Source: Candidatus Latescibacterota bacterium (GTDB lineage Bacteria; Latescibacterota; UBA2968; UBA8231). From it: a DNA stretch of 45,024 nt. How positions within the stretch are numbered: position 1 is the first letter of the stretch; the number at the start of each line of letters is the position of its first letter. Where the stretch lies: contig SICG01000010.1 of NCBI GenBank assembly GCA_009691525.1, forward strand, positions 1-45,024, read 5' to 3'. The position numbers and the translations under genes are program-made. The notes under the pieces were generated by a model. The model saw nothing but the letters and a program-made list of their open reading frames with translations. It was not told the origin of the DNA and searched no databases. This document shows, in pieces, positions 8,300-16,572 of the stretch.

Positions 8300-9058
8300 A
8301 TGGCGGGAAATATCAAGGTCATTGTCTGTCCCGACGCCCAGAGCGTGGCCCGCAGCGCCGCCGGGATCTTCGCGGCGCTGATCCGCGCCAAACCCAGCGC
8401 CGTCCTCGGCCTGGCCACTGGTTCCACGCCCGAGCAGACCTATGCCGAGCTGGCGCGCCTGCACCGAGAAGAAAAGCTCAGCTTCGCCAAGGTCAGTTCT
8501 TTCAACCTCGACGAGTACTGGGGCCTAGACGGGGACCACGACCAGAGCTATCGCTACTTCATGAACACCAACCTCTTCAAACACGTCGATATCCGGCCCT
8601 GGAACACCCAGGTGCTCAACGGCCGGGCGGCCAATCCCTTTCTCGAATGCCAGGCCTACGAGACCAAGATCCTCTCGGTGGGCGGGGTGGACCTGTGGCT
8701 TTTGGGCATCGGCGGCAACGGCCACATCGCCTTCAACGAGCCGGGCAGCTCGGTGGACAGCCGCACCCGGCTGGTCAGCCTGGCGCCCAGCACCATCGCC
8801 GCCAACAGCGACGGCCGCTTCTTCAAGGACCCCGCCGAGGTGCCCCGCTGCGCCCTGTCGGCCGGCATCGGCACCATCCGCGAGGCGCGCCAGCTCTTGC
8901 TGCTGGCCACTGGCGCCAAGAAGGCGTCCGCGGTCGCGGCCGCGGTCGAGGGCCCCTTCAGCCCCGATTGCCCCGCCAGTCTGTTACAAGATCATCCCGG
9001 CTGCACCTTCATCGTCGACAAAGAAGCCGCTGCCGGCCTGAAGGCCCCCCGCAACTGA
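8300..9058 (+). CDS. nagB: Glucosamine-6-phosphate deaminase
   Basis: A 252-residue enzyme converting glucosamine 6-phosphate to fructose 6-phosphate and ammonia, the exit step of amino-sugar catabolism in the cytosol. Motifs: phosphate-binding LGLATGSTP (36-44), NLDEYW (69-74, with the acid-base Asp), and GIGGNGHIAFNEP (136-148, His and Glu present). The GGN in place of the E. coli GND is usual in short NagB forms. The length matches the short, non-allosteric class. GGGAG precedes the ATG. First gene of an operon with acp, an HMGL-type synthase, ackA and a second NagB-containing fusion; the 21-base gap to acp suggests co-transcription. Confidence 0.92.
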   Translation: MAGNIKVIVCPDAQSVARSAAGIFAALIRAKPSAVLGLATGSTPEQTYAELARLHREEKLSFAKVSSFNLDEYWGLDGDHDQSYRYFMNTNLFKHVDIRPWNTQVLNGRAANPFLECQAYETKILSVGGVDLWLLGIGGNGHIAFNEPGSSVDSRTRLVSLAPSTIAANSDGRFFKDPAEVPRCALSAGIGTIREARQLLLLATGAKKASAVAAAVEGPFSPDCPASLLQDHPGCTFIVDKEAAAGLKAPRN

Positions 9059-9079
9059 GTCACAGGAGGACGAATACTT

Positions 9080-9322
9080 ATGGACCGCCCCGAGATCAAG
9101 GATCGCGTCTACCGCGTCATCACCCAGGTGCTCAAGCTCGAAGCTGGGCAGATCCAGGAGGGTCACACCTTCACCGTTGACCTGGGCGCCGAGTCCGTGC
9201 AGTCGGTGGAACTGATGGCCGGCTTCGAAGAGGAATTCGATATCGAGATGGACGAGGACGAGGCCCTGGAGGTGCAGACGGTGGGTTCGGCCATCGATTT
9301 TATCGCCCGGTACGTGAACTGA
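9080..9322 (+). CDS. Acyl carrier protein
   Basis: An 80-residue acidic carrier protein. Ser39 in LGAESVQSVEL aligns with the phosphopantetheine-bearing Ser of the canonical LGADSLDTVEL, with D to E and L to V changes either side of it. The following FEEEFDIEMDEDEA and TVGSAIDFI helices are also typical. AGGAGG stands 8 bases before the ATG. It is not beside any fab gene; it sits between nagB and an HMGL-type condensing enzyme, so it is probably a dedicated carrier rather than the fatty-acid ACP. A Sfp-type transferase elsewhere in the window (27366-28088) could activate it. Confidence 0.9.
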   Translation: MDRPEIKDRVYRVITQVLKLEAGQIQEGHTFTVDLGAESVQSVELMAGFEEEFDIEMDEDEALEVQTVGSAIDFIARYVN

Positions 9323-9342
9323 GCTAGGAGGGAAAGGCCGAG

Positions 9343-10743
9343 ATGACTGATATGGTTGCCGCCGCGAAGCAGTGGCCGCTGGTAGAGACCGAGGCGCCCA
9401 ATCTGCTCGACGAACAGTTCGGCTACAGCTTGCCCCCCAAGATCCTCTTCGATGGCCCCATCTACGAGGAGATAGCCGGCCAAGTGGTGAAGTTCGATCC
9501 GCAGGAGGCTCTGGCCCGAGATCTGGTAATTACCGACACCACCTTCCGCGACGGCCAGCAGGCCCGCCCTCCATACACCGTGGAGCAGCAGGTCAAACTC
9601 TACGATATGTTGGCCAAACTCGGCGGTCCTCGGGGCATCATCCGCCAGACCGAGTTTTTTCTTTACACCAAGAACGATCGCCGGGCCCTGGACGAATGCC
9701 GGGCCCTGGGGCACCGCTATCCCGAGATCACTTCGTGGATCAGGGCCGACAAGGGGGATTTTCGCCTGGTCAAGGAGGCGGGGGTCAAGGAGACGGGCAT
9801 GCTCACCTCCTGCTCCGATTACCACATCTTCCTCAAGCTCAAGAAGAACCGCCAGCAGGCCTTGGCCGACTATCTCGAAGTGGTAGAGGCGGCCTGGGAA
9901 GCGGGTATTCGCCCCCGCTGCCATCTAGAGGACGTCACCCGCGCCGACATCGAGGGTTTTGTGCTGCCCTTTGTCGCCGAGTTGATGCGGCGCTCCGAGC
10001 AAGTGCCTCCCGAGTTGAGCGCCAAGGTGCGGCTGTGCGACACCATGGGCTTTGGCCTCAGTTTTCCCGGTGCCACCCTGCCCCGTTCCATCCCCAAACT
10101 GATCTACCGGATGACCCACGACGCCGGGGTGCCCCCCGAATGCCTGGAGTGGCACGGCCACAACGATTTTCACAAGGTGCACATCAACGGGGCCAGCGCC
10201 TGGCTCTACGGCTGCAACGCGCTCAACGCCACCCTCTTCGGTTTTGGCGAGCGCACCGGCAATCCCCCCCTCGAAGGAGCGGTGATCGAGTACATCGCTC
10301 TGCGGGGTGACTTGTGCGGCATCGACACCCGCATGATCCAGGAGATCGCCGAATATCTGCGCTCGACCGGGGTCGAAATCTCGCCCAACTATCCCTTTGT
10401 GGGCCGGGATTTCAATACCACCCGCGCCGGCATCCACGCCGGCGGCCTGCGCGCCGATGAGCGGATCTACAATATCTTCGACACCGCCGCCCTCTTCGGC
10501 CGGCCTCCCAGGGTGTCGATCACCGACAAATCCGGGGTGGACGGGGTGACCGTCTGGGTCAATGAGTTCCTCGGCCTCAAGGGTGACGAACGGCTCAACA
10601 AGATCAAGGTGCACAAGGTGGCGCGTTGGGTGATGGACCAGTACGAGGTGCACCAGCGCCTGAGCGCCATCACCGACGAGGAACTGGCGGTCCAGGTCAG
10701 GGATCAGCTGCCCGAGTACTACGCCCGCCGCCCGCCCGGCTGA
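9343..10743 (+). CDS. HMGL-type condensing enzyme (isopropylmalate/homocitrate synthase-like)
   Basis: A 466-residue member of the DRE-TIM superfamily that condenses acetyl or acyl thioesters with 2-oxo acids. Key motifs: DTTFRDGQQ (65-73, metal-binding Asp and catalytic Arg), WHGHNDFH (270-277, metal His pair) and GFGERTGNPP (300-309, the family signature). A 60-residue N-terminal extension precedes the barrel. No clear LeuA-type regulatory domain is seen; the C-terminus after about 380 is short and helical. AGGAGG is well placed before the ATG. It lies 20 bases after acp, which makes an acyl-ACP substrate or product possible (inference). The true substrate pair is unknown; citramalate or homocitrate-like chemistry cannot be excluded. 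Confidence 0.8.
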   Translation: MTDMVAAAKQWPLVETEAPNLLDEQFGYSLPPKILFDGPIYEEIAGQVVKFDPQEALARDLVITDTTFRDGQQARPPYTVEQQVKLYDMLAKLGGPRGIIRQTEFFLYTKNDRRALDECRALGHRYPEITSWIRADKGDFRLVKEAGVKETGMLTSCSDYHIFLKLKKNRQQALADYLEVVEAAWEAGIRPRCHLEDVTRADIEGFVLPFVAELMRRSEQVPPELSAKVRLCDTMGFGLSFPGATLPRSIPKLIYRMTHDAGVPPECLEWHGHNDFHKVHINGASAWLYGCNALNATLFGFGERTGNPPLEGAVIEYIALRGDLCGIDTRMIQEIAEYLRSTGVEISPNYPFVGRDFNTTRAGIHAGGLRADERIYNIFDTAALFGRPPRVSITDKSGVDGVTVWVNEFLGLKGDERLNKIKVHKVARWVMDQYEVHQRLSAITDEELAVQVRDQLPEYYARRPPG

Positions 10744-10762
10744 TTTAGGCGCGCCGCTGCGC

Positions 10763-11908
10763 ATGCAAATTCTGGTCCTCAACTGCGGCAGTTCCTCGGT
10801 CAAGTATCATCTCTTCGACATGCAGACCGAGCGCGACGTGGCCGGCGGCATGGTAGAGCGTATCGGCGAGGTCGGTGCTTTGGCCATGCATCGATGGGCC
10901 GGCGGCAGTGCGCGGGAAGAGGTGGCAGCGGTGGGCCACCGGGTGGTACATGGGGGCGAGCGCTTTGTGCAGGCGGCGCTGATCACCCCACAGGTGGAGC
11001 AGAGTATCGAGGAGTGTGCGGCCCTGGCACCTCTGCACAATCCGCACCACCTGGTGGGCATCCGCGCGGCGCGGCAGTTCTTCCCCCAGGTGCCGCATGT
11101 GGCCGTCTTCGACACTGCTTTTCACCAGTCGATGCCGGAGCGCGCCTTCCTCTATCCACTGCCCTACGAATTCTACCAAGAACAGCGCATCCGCCGCTAC
11201 GGCTTTCACGGCACCTCGCACCGCTACGTGGCCGGCCGTGCCGCCCGCCTGTTGGGCAGGGACCAGGACGACTTCACCGGCATCACCTGTCACCTGGGCA
11301 ACGGTTGCTCGCTGGCCGCCATCGAAGAAGGGCGCTCGGTGGACACCTCGATGGGCCTCACCCCCCTCGAAGGCCTGATGATGGGCACCCGCTCGGGCGA
11401 CATCGATCCGGCCATCATCTTCCATCTGGCCGCACAGGAGAAACTGACCCTGCCGCAGATCGACCAGCTGCTCAACAGCCAGAGCGGCCTCTTGGGGGTT
11501 TCGGGGGTGTCCAACGACCTGCGCCAGGTGCAGGAGGCCGCCGCCGAGGGCAATCACCGTGCCGAACTGGCCCTGGAACTGTACGCGTACCGCGTGCGAA
11601 AATATATCGGCGCGTACCTGGCGGTGCTGGGCCGGGCCGAGGCGGTGGTGTTCACCGCCGGGGTGGGCGAACACAGCAGCCAGATGCGCCGGTGCATCCT
11701 GGAACCCCTGGCCAGTTTGGGGCTGGTGCTCGATGCCGAGCGCAATCGGGACGGACTGGCAGGTGAGCGGGAGATCTCGCAGCCCTCTTCACCCATCAGG
11801 CTGCTGGTCATTCCCACCAACGAAGAGCTGGTCATCGCCCGGGACACCAGGGACATTCTGCGGTCGCGGGCATCGAGTTCATTGCTGAGGAGCGCGCATG
11901 GCCGATGA
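10763..11908 (+). CDS. ackA: Acetate kinase
   Basis: A 381-residue acetate kinase (acetate + ATP to acetyl phosphate + ADP, cytosolic). Motifs are complete: LVLNCGSSSVK (Asn7), GHRVVHGGE (Arg60), VFDTAFHQ (Asp117), GFHGTSH (147-153), HLGNGCS, MGTRSGDIDP, and the C-terminal FTAGVGEHS and PTNEELVIARDT. It is slightly shorter than the E. coli enzyme. It follows the HMGL gene by 19 bases and overlaps the NagB-LmbE gene by 11 bases. No phosphotransacetylase is adjacent. In this context it could capture acetate released by the deacetylase domain of the next gene (inference). Confidence 0.93.
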   Translation: MQILVLNCGSSSVKYHLFDMQTERDVAGGMVERIGEVGALAMHRWAGGSAREEVAAVGHRVVHGGERFVQAALITPQVEQSIEECAALAPLHNPHHLVGIRAARQFFPQVPHVAVFDTAFHQSMPERAFLYPLPYEFYQEQRIRRYGFHGTSHRYVAGRAARLLGRDQDDFTGITCHLGNGCSLAAIEEGRSVDTSMGLTPLEGLMMGTRSGDIDPAIIFHLAAQEKLTLPQIDQLLNSQSGLLGVSGVSNDLRQVQEAAAEGNHRAELALELYAYRVRKYIGAYLAVLGRAEAVVFTAGVGEHSSQMRRCILEPLASLGLVLDAERNRDGLAGEREISQPSSPIRLLVIPTNEELVIARDTRDILRSRASSSLLRSAHGR

Positions 11909-14252
11909 GAGTACCGCCGGGTTGAGCCCGGTGGAACGCCGGGTGCTGGAAGGATCGCCCTTTGCGGCGCTCTACCCCCCAGCCGAGAAGATCAGGACCC
12001 TGGTGGTCGATAATTTTCCGGCCCTGGGCAAATTGGCGGCCATGCGTTTTGTCGAGTGGGTGCAGGGCCATCCGGGCGGGGTGATCTCGCTGCCCACCGG
12101 CAAGACCCCCGAGCATTTTATAAGATGGGTACAGCATCTGTTGCAGGGTTGGAATACCCCCCAGGTCCGCCGCGAACTAGAGGAGGCCGGGGTCGATCCG
12201 GGCCGCCGACCCGATATGGCCAGCCTGCACTTTGTCCAGATCGACGAGTTTTACCCCATCGATCCGGCCCAGCACAATAGCTTTCACTCTTACGTCTCCC
12301 GTTTTTATCTCGAAGGTTTTGGCCTGGACCCGCATAAGGCGCTGCTCATCGATGGTACCCGCATTGGCTTGCCTGCCGGGCACACCCTGCGCTCGGCCTG
12401 GCCGGCCGACGAAGTGGACCTCAGCCTGCGCTACCGGGCAGCCCACACCCCCCTGGAACAGCTCCAGCAGCGGGTGCTGGCCGGGGTGGACCAGTGGTGC
12501 CAGGAATTCGAGAGCCGCGTCCGCCAGCTGGGGGGCATTGGGTTCTTTCTGGGCGGCATCGGCCCGGATGGTCATATCGGCTTCAACGTGCGGGGTTCCG
12601 ACCACCGCTCCACCACCCGACTGACGGGGGTCAACTACGAGACCCAGGCTGCGGCCGCCGGCGATCTGGGGGGCATCGAGGTGGCCCGCAAGCGGCTGGT
12701 GATCACCATCGGCCTGGGCACCATCACCTTCAACCCCGACTGCTGCGCCATTGTCATCGCCGCCGGCGAGGCCAAGGCCCAGATTGTGGCCGCCGCTGTC
12801 AAGCAGCAGGCCCATATCGACCATCCCGCCACCAGCCTGCACCTCCTGCCCCAGGCCCGCTTCTATCTGACCCTGGGGGCAGCCAAACTGTTAGAAGAGC
12901 GCCAGGTGGTCCTGCTGGAGCGGGCTCCGGCCCTGGACGAGGAGGAGATCGAAAAGGTGGTGGTGGACCTGGCAGTGGCCCGTCGCAAGCGGGTGGACCA
13001 GCTGGGCCGCGACGATTTTGCCGCCGATCTGCGGGGTGCGGTGCTCTTGCGCAAATGCCCCGAATCGGTGGAGGCGTTGACCGGGCGGGTGCGCGCCAGC
13101 CTGATCGCCAAGCTGGAGCGGGGCATGAGTACCCGCAGCCAGACCCGCTTTCTGCACACCGAGCCCCACCACGACGACCTGATGCTGGGCTACCTGCCCT
13201 ACATCGTCCGCCACGTACGGCAGGCCAGCAACACCCATCACTTCGTCTGCCTGACCGGCGGTTTCACCGCGGTGACCAACCGTTTCATCCAGGACCACCT
13301 CGCCCGCCTGGCCTGCTTCCTGGATACCCCCGAGTTCGTCCGGCTGCACGGGCAGGGCTACTTTGTTCCGGACAACGAAAATGGCCGCAATCGCGACGTG
13401 TGGCAGTACCTGGACGGGGTGGCCGGCGCTGATCAGGATCTCCGCGACGAAGGGGCGGCCCGCCGTTTCCTGCGCAACCTACTGGGAGTGTACGGAGAGG
13501 AGGGCCTGGAGGGGATCAGGCGGCGCATGGCCGAACTAGAAACCTACTTTGCCGCCCAGTACCCGGGGCAGAAGGATGGCCCCCAGGTGCAGCAGCTCAA
13601 GAGCCTGTGCCGCGAGTGGGAGGCCGAGTGCATCTGGGGCTACTTCGGCTGGCATTGCCCCAGCATCCGCCATCTGCGCCTGGGATTCTATACCGGCGAT
13701 GTCTTCACCCGCGAGCCCAAGGTTGACGGAGACGTGGTCCCCATCCTCAAGCTGCTCGAAGAGGTGCAGCCAGACGTGGTGGGGGTGGCCCTCGACCCGG
13801 AGGCCAGCGGGCCGGACACCCACTACAAGGTGCTGCAGGCCATCGCCGAGGCTCTGCGCCGCTACGAGGGGCAGAGCGGCCGCTCCGACCTGCGGGTGTG
13901 GGGGTACCGCAACGTGTGGTACCGGTTCCACCCCGCTGAGGCCAACATCTTTGTGCCGGTGTCGCTGAACATGTTCGCCACCATGCACAACGCCTTCATG
14001 AACACCTTCATCTCGCAGAAGGACGCTTCCTTTCCCAGCTACGAGCATGAGGGCCCCTTCTCCGAGCTGGCGCAGCGCATTCAGGTGGAGCAGTACCAGA
14101 AACTTAAGATCTGCCTGGGACGCCAGTGGTTCCACGAACACTCCAGCCCGCTGATCCGGGCCACCCGCGGCTTGGTTTACCTCAGGGATCTTAGTTTGGC
14201 AGAGTTCTATGCCCGCAGCCGGCAGCTGCAGGCCTATGCCGAGCGCGGTTGA
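11898..14252 (+). CDS. NagB-like isomerase domain fused to LmbE/PIG-L deacetylase domain
   Basis: A 784-residue fusion of the type seen in Bacteroidota (BT_0258-like proteins). N-terminal about 30-370: NagB fold with ISLPTGKTPEHF (63-74), VQIDEFYPI (113-121) and GGIGPDGHIGFNV (219-231). Asp and His are kept, but the Glu of the usual FNEP is Val231. C-terminal about 400-784: LmbE-like zinc hydrolase with HTEPHHDD (420-427) and a later DTHYK (His642) as the probable third ligand. Family knowledge: LmbE domains remove N-acetyl groups from amino sugars. GAGGAG precedes the ATG, which overlaps ackA by 11 bases. The NagB half may be catalytically altered or only bind sugar phosphate. Confidence 0.85.
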   Translation: MADESTAGLSPVERRVLEGSPFAALYPPAEKIRTLVVDNFPALGKLAAMRFVEWVQGHPGGVISLPTGKTPEHFIRWVQHLLQGWNTPQVRRELEEAGVDPGRRPDMASLHFVQIDEFYPIDPAQHNSFHSYVSRFYLEGFGLDPHKALLIDGTRIGLPAGHTLRSAWPADEVDLSLRYRAAHTPLEQLQQRVLAGVDQWCQEFESRVRQLGGIGFFLGGIGPDGHIGFNVRGSDHRSTTRLTGVNYETQAAAAGDLGGIEVARKRLVITIGLGTITFNPDCCAIVIAAGEAKAQIVAAAVKQQAHIDHPATSLHLLPQARFYLTLGAAKLLEERQVVLLERAPALDEEEIEKVVVDLAVARRKRVDQLGRDDFAADLRGAVLLRKCPESVEALTGRVRASLIAKLERGMSTRSQTRFLHTEPHHDDLMLGYLPYIVRHVRQASNTHHFVCLTGGFTAVTNRFIQDHLARLACFLDTPEFVRLHGQGYFVPDNENGRNRDVWQYLDGVAGADQDLRDEGAARRFLRNLLGVYGEEGLEGIRRRMAELETYFAAQYPGQKDGPQVQQLKSLCREWEAECIWGYFGWHCPSIRHLRLGFYTGDVFTREPKVDGDVVPILKLLEEVQPDVVGVALDPEASGPDTHYKVLQAIAEALRRYEGQSGRSDLRVWGYRNVWYRFHPAEANIFVPVSLNMFATMHNAFMNTFISQKDASFPSYEHEGPFSELAQRIQVEQYQKLKICLGRQWFHEHSSPLIRATRGLVYLRDLSLAEFYARSRQLQAYAERG

Positions 14253-14317
14253 CACTGCCTGGCAGGCAGTGTAGGTTTTCGGCAATCTCCATGAGAGATG
14301 CACGCCGGCTGTTTTTT
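14253..14317 (+). terminator. Two stem-loops ending in T6, likely operon terminator
   Basis: Directly after the fusion-gene stop, CACTGCC/GGCAGTG forms a 7-bp stem with a 5-base loop (14253-14271) and is followed by TTTT (14276-14279). A second weak stem ATCTC/GAGAT (14285-14299) lies before a T6 run (14312-14317). This probably attenuates or ends the nagB operon before the MpsC gene. Confidence 0.5.
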
Positions 14318-14332
14318 GGGGAGAGTTAGTGC

Positions 14333-14728
14333 ATGGAATGGAGTGTGGAGCAGCTGTCCAGCTCGCTGGCCCGGACCATCGCCCGCTTCGAAGAGGAGGA
14401 GCTGGAGGTGCGACCCAGCCGGGTCACGGTGATGGTGGAGGAGGACTTGGTGGTCGTCCACCTCTTAGAGGTGCTCTTGCCCTCGGAACGGGCGCTGGCG
14501 TGCACCGAGGCTGGCCAGGCCATGCTCCAGCGCTTCAACACCCTGCTCTTCAATTCCGGCTCTTCGCCCTCGGTCATGGAGCAGGTTTCCCAGGTGCTCA
14601 GGCGCGAAGTGACCGAAGTGCAGACCAGCCTCAGTTCGCTCTCGGGGAGCCTGGTGGTGGTTTTCGCCCTGGGCGAGGCCGTACAACCCGACCTCGACCA
14701 GCACCTGGATCAGGGACCGCGCAACTAG
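14333..14728 (+). CDS. MpsC/DUF2294 family protein
   Basis: A 131-residue protein resembling DUF2294, named MpsC domain after part of a membrane-potential-generating system in Staphylococcus. Shared features are an alternating VTVMVEEDLVVVHLLEVL strand pair (residues 31-48), an LPSER turn, a helical middle and the final SLVVVFALG strand. It has no transmembrane segment here. Its biochemical role in most bacteria is not established. GGGGAG lies upstream of the ATG, and the next gene follows after 12 bases, so the two are co-transcribed. Assignment is from pattern recognition, moderately sure. Confidence 0.6.
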   Translation: MEWSVEQLSSSLARTIARFEEEELEVRPSRVTVMVEEDLVVVHLLEVLLPSERALACTEAGQAMLQRFNTLLFNSGSSPSVMEQVSQVLRREVTEVQTSLSSLSGSLVVVFALGEAVQPDLDQHLDQGPRN

Positions 14729-14740
14729 CAGGAGGAGATC

Positions 14741-15403
14741 ATGTCCGTCATCACCATCGCCCGCCAGTTGGGCAGCAACGGCGACTGGATCGCCGAGCAG
14801 GTGGCCCGGAAACTTGGGTATCAATGCGTGGATCGCCGGCTGGTGGAGGAGATGGCAGCCTTGGCCGATGTGCCGGCCGAGGAGGTCGAAAAGCTCGACG
14901 AAAAGGGGGAGGGGCGTATCTCGCTCTTTCTCAAACGCCTGCTGGTACCCGAGGCCGGGATGGGCGGTTTGCCCCTGGCAGTGGGCTTCCCCGAGTTCGG
15001 CATGGAGTTTCCCTACCTGCTGGAGCGTGGCCGGCCGGAGAAAATTCCGTACCTGGACCGGGGTACCTACCAGTTGCTGATCACCACCCTGGTCCAGGAT
15101 TTCGGCGCCACCGGCAAGGTCGTGGTGGTGGGCCGGGCCAGCCAAATGATCCTGGCCGATTTGCCCGGGGCCTTCCACTGCCGGGTCGTGGCCCCTTTCA
15201 AATTGCGCTGCGAGCGGCTGGCCCAGGCGCGGCAGATGGACATAGAGAGCGCCGCCGGGCTGGTCGAACAGCACGACCGCTGGCGCAAGCAGTATCTGGA
15301 GAACTACTACAGTGCCGATTGGGACGATCCCCTGCTCTACCATCTGACCATCAATACCGGCAAGGTGACTCCCGAGGCAGCAGTGGAATTGATCGCCCAC
15401 TAG
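14741..15403 (+). CDS. Cytidylate kinase-like P-loop protein
   Basis: A 220-residue protein of the cytidylate-kinase-like family. The N-terminus MSVITIARQLGSNGD is a Walker-A variant of this family (residues 1-15). CVDRRLVEEMA (about 29-39) and the VVVVGRASQMIL strand-turn-helix in the middle are also characteristic, and a RWRKQYLENYYSADWDDP helix-turn near the C-terminus matches the family. AGGAGGAG sits before the ATG. Members are widespread accessory nucleotide-binding proteins, often not true CMP kinases. Coupled with the MpsC-family gene upstream; no known pathway joins the two. Confidence 0.8.
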   Translation: MSVITIARQLGSNGDWIAEQVARKLGYQCVDRRLVEEMAALADVPAEEVEKLDEKGEGRISLFLKRLLVPEAGMGGLPLAVGFPEFGMEFPYLLERGRPEKIPYLDRGTYQLLITTLVQDFGATGKVVVVGRASQMILADLPGAFHCRVVAPFKLRCERLAQARQMDIESAAGLVEQHDRWRKQYLENYYSADWDDPLLYHLTINTGKVTPEAAVELIAH

Positions 15404-15557
15404 TTGGACTGACCATCAGGGTTTTTCGGCGCCGGGTGGTGTGTACGGGAAAATATCTTAAATTCTCTAGTTATGGCGCCGAGGACCACCGACCTGCGAG
15501 CAGATCCCTCTGCTGGCCCTGCCCTTGCGCCTGACCGGCTGCGACGGGAGGATAGCA

Positions 15558-16559
15558 GTGGCTAAACTGCGCTTCGGGATCATCGGCTGCGGCGACATCG
15601 CCGCCAACTCCTTTGCCCCCAGCTTGCTCAAATCGGACCGGGCCGAGTTGGTGGCAGTATGCCGACGCGACCTGGAAAAGGCCAGGGCCTTTGCCCAGCG
15701 TTTCGGCGGCTGTGCCGCGTACGGCAGCGCCAGCGAACTGTTGCGGGACCCGGCCGTAGAGGCGGTGGTGGTGGCCACGCCCACCGACACCCACTTCAGC
15801 GCCACCCTCGAGGCAGCTCGCCTGGGCAAACACGTATTGTGCGAAAAACCCATGGCCCATAACGCGGCCGAATGCCGGGCGATGATCGAGGCCTGTCGCG
15901 CCGCCGGGGTGAAATTGGGGGTGGCGTACCGCCGGCGTCTTTTCCCCCAGGTGCTCAAGGCCAAGGAACTGATCGCCCAGGGGCGCATCGGCAAGGTGGT
16001 CTGCGTGCGCACCCATTACAGCGGCTGGTCGCCGATGGCAGCGGGTAACTGGCGCATCACCCCGGGCATAGGCGGGGCCCTGATGGAGATGGCCGTGCAC
16101 CGCATCGAGGTGCTGCTGCACTTCGCCGGCCAACCCACCGAAGTATCGGCGCTGATCGAGAGCGTACACCACGGCTGGCCGGTCGACGACTCGGATGCGC
16201 TGGTCCTGCGTTTTGCCGACGGCAAGATCGGCATACACTCGACCATCCTCACCTCGCCGCCCCGCCGCGACACGGCCCAGATCGACGGCACCGAGGGCCG
16301 CATCCTCATCGATTCCCTGGAATTTGGCAGCACCCAACTGCGTCTCGAAAGCGCCGCCGGCGTCGAGGAGATCGCCGTGACCCCCCTGGTGGGTCCATAT
16401 TTTGACTTGCCGATGATCGACGACTTTGCCGAGGCGGTGGGTCAGGGGCGCGAGCCGGTCTGCGATGCGCTGGCCGGCTACTGGACTCAAGCAGTGGTAG
16501 ATGCCGCCCGCCAGTCGGCCAGGGAACAGCGCCTCGTCAAGGTAGAGCGGTGGGCGTGA
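15558..16559 (+). CDS. Gfo/Idh/MocA family oxidoreductase
   Basis: A 333-residue NAD(P)-dependent sugar or cyclitol dehydrogenase-like protein. Rossmann motif FGIIGCGDIA at the N-terminus, CEKPMAHN (the family EKP with catalytic Lys) near residue 100, and a C-terminal beta-sheet domain with a GGALMEMAVHRIE helix. I chose GTG at 15558 because GGGAGG lies 6 bases before it and it starts directly on the Rossmann strand; an ATG-less extension to 15525 lacks a ribosome site. The 154 bases upstream hold a CGGCGCC/GGCGCCG inverted repeat but no clear promoter. Substrate not predictable. Confidence 0.85.
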   Translation: MAKLRFGIIGCGDIAANSFAPSLLKSDRAELVAVCRRDLEKARAFAQRFGGCAAYGSASELLRDPAVEAVVVATPTDTHFSATLEAARLGKHVLCEKPMAHNAAECRAMIEACRAAGVKLGVAYRRRLFPQVLKAKELIAQGRIGKVVCVRTHYSGWSPMAAGNWRITPGIGGALMEMAVHRIEVLLHFAGQPTEVSALIESVHHGWPVDDSDALVLRFADGKIGIHSTILTSPPRRDTAQIDGTEGRILIDSLEFGSTQLRLESAAGVEEIAVTPLVGPYFDLPMIDDFAEAVGQGREPVCDALAGYWTQAVVDAARQSAREQRLVKVERWA

Positions 16560-16572
16560 GGAGCGCGAGGGT

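Noticed and set aside
15416-15550. CGGCGCC/GGCGCCG inverted repeat before an oxidoreductase gene
   Set aside because: Only 7-bp arms with a loop over 40 bases in GC-rich DNA; could be chance and has no T-tract.
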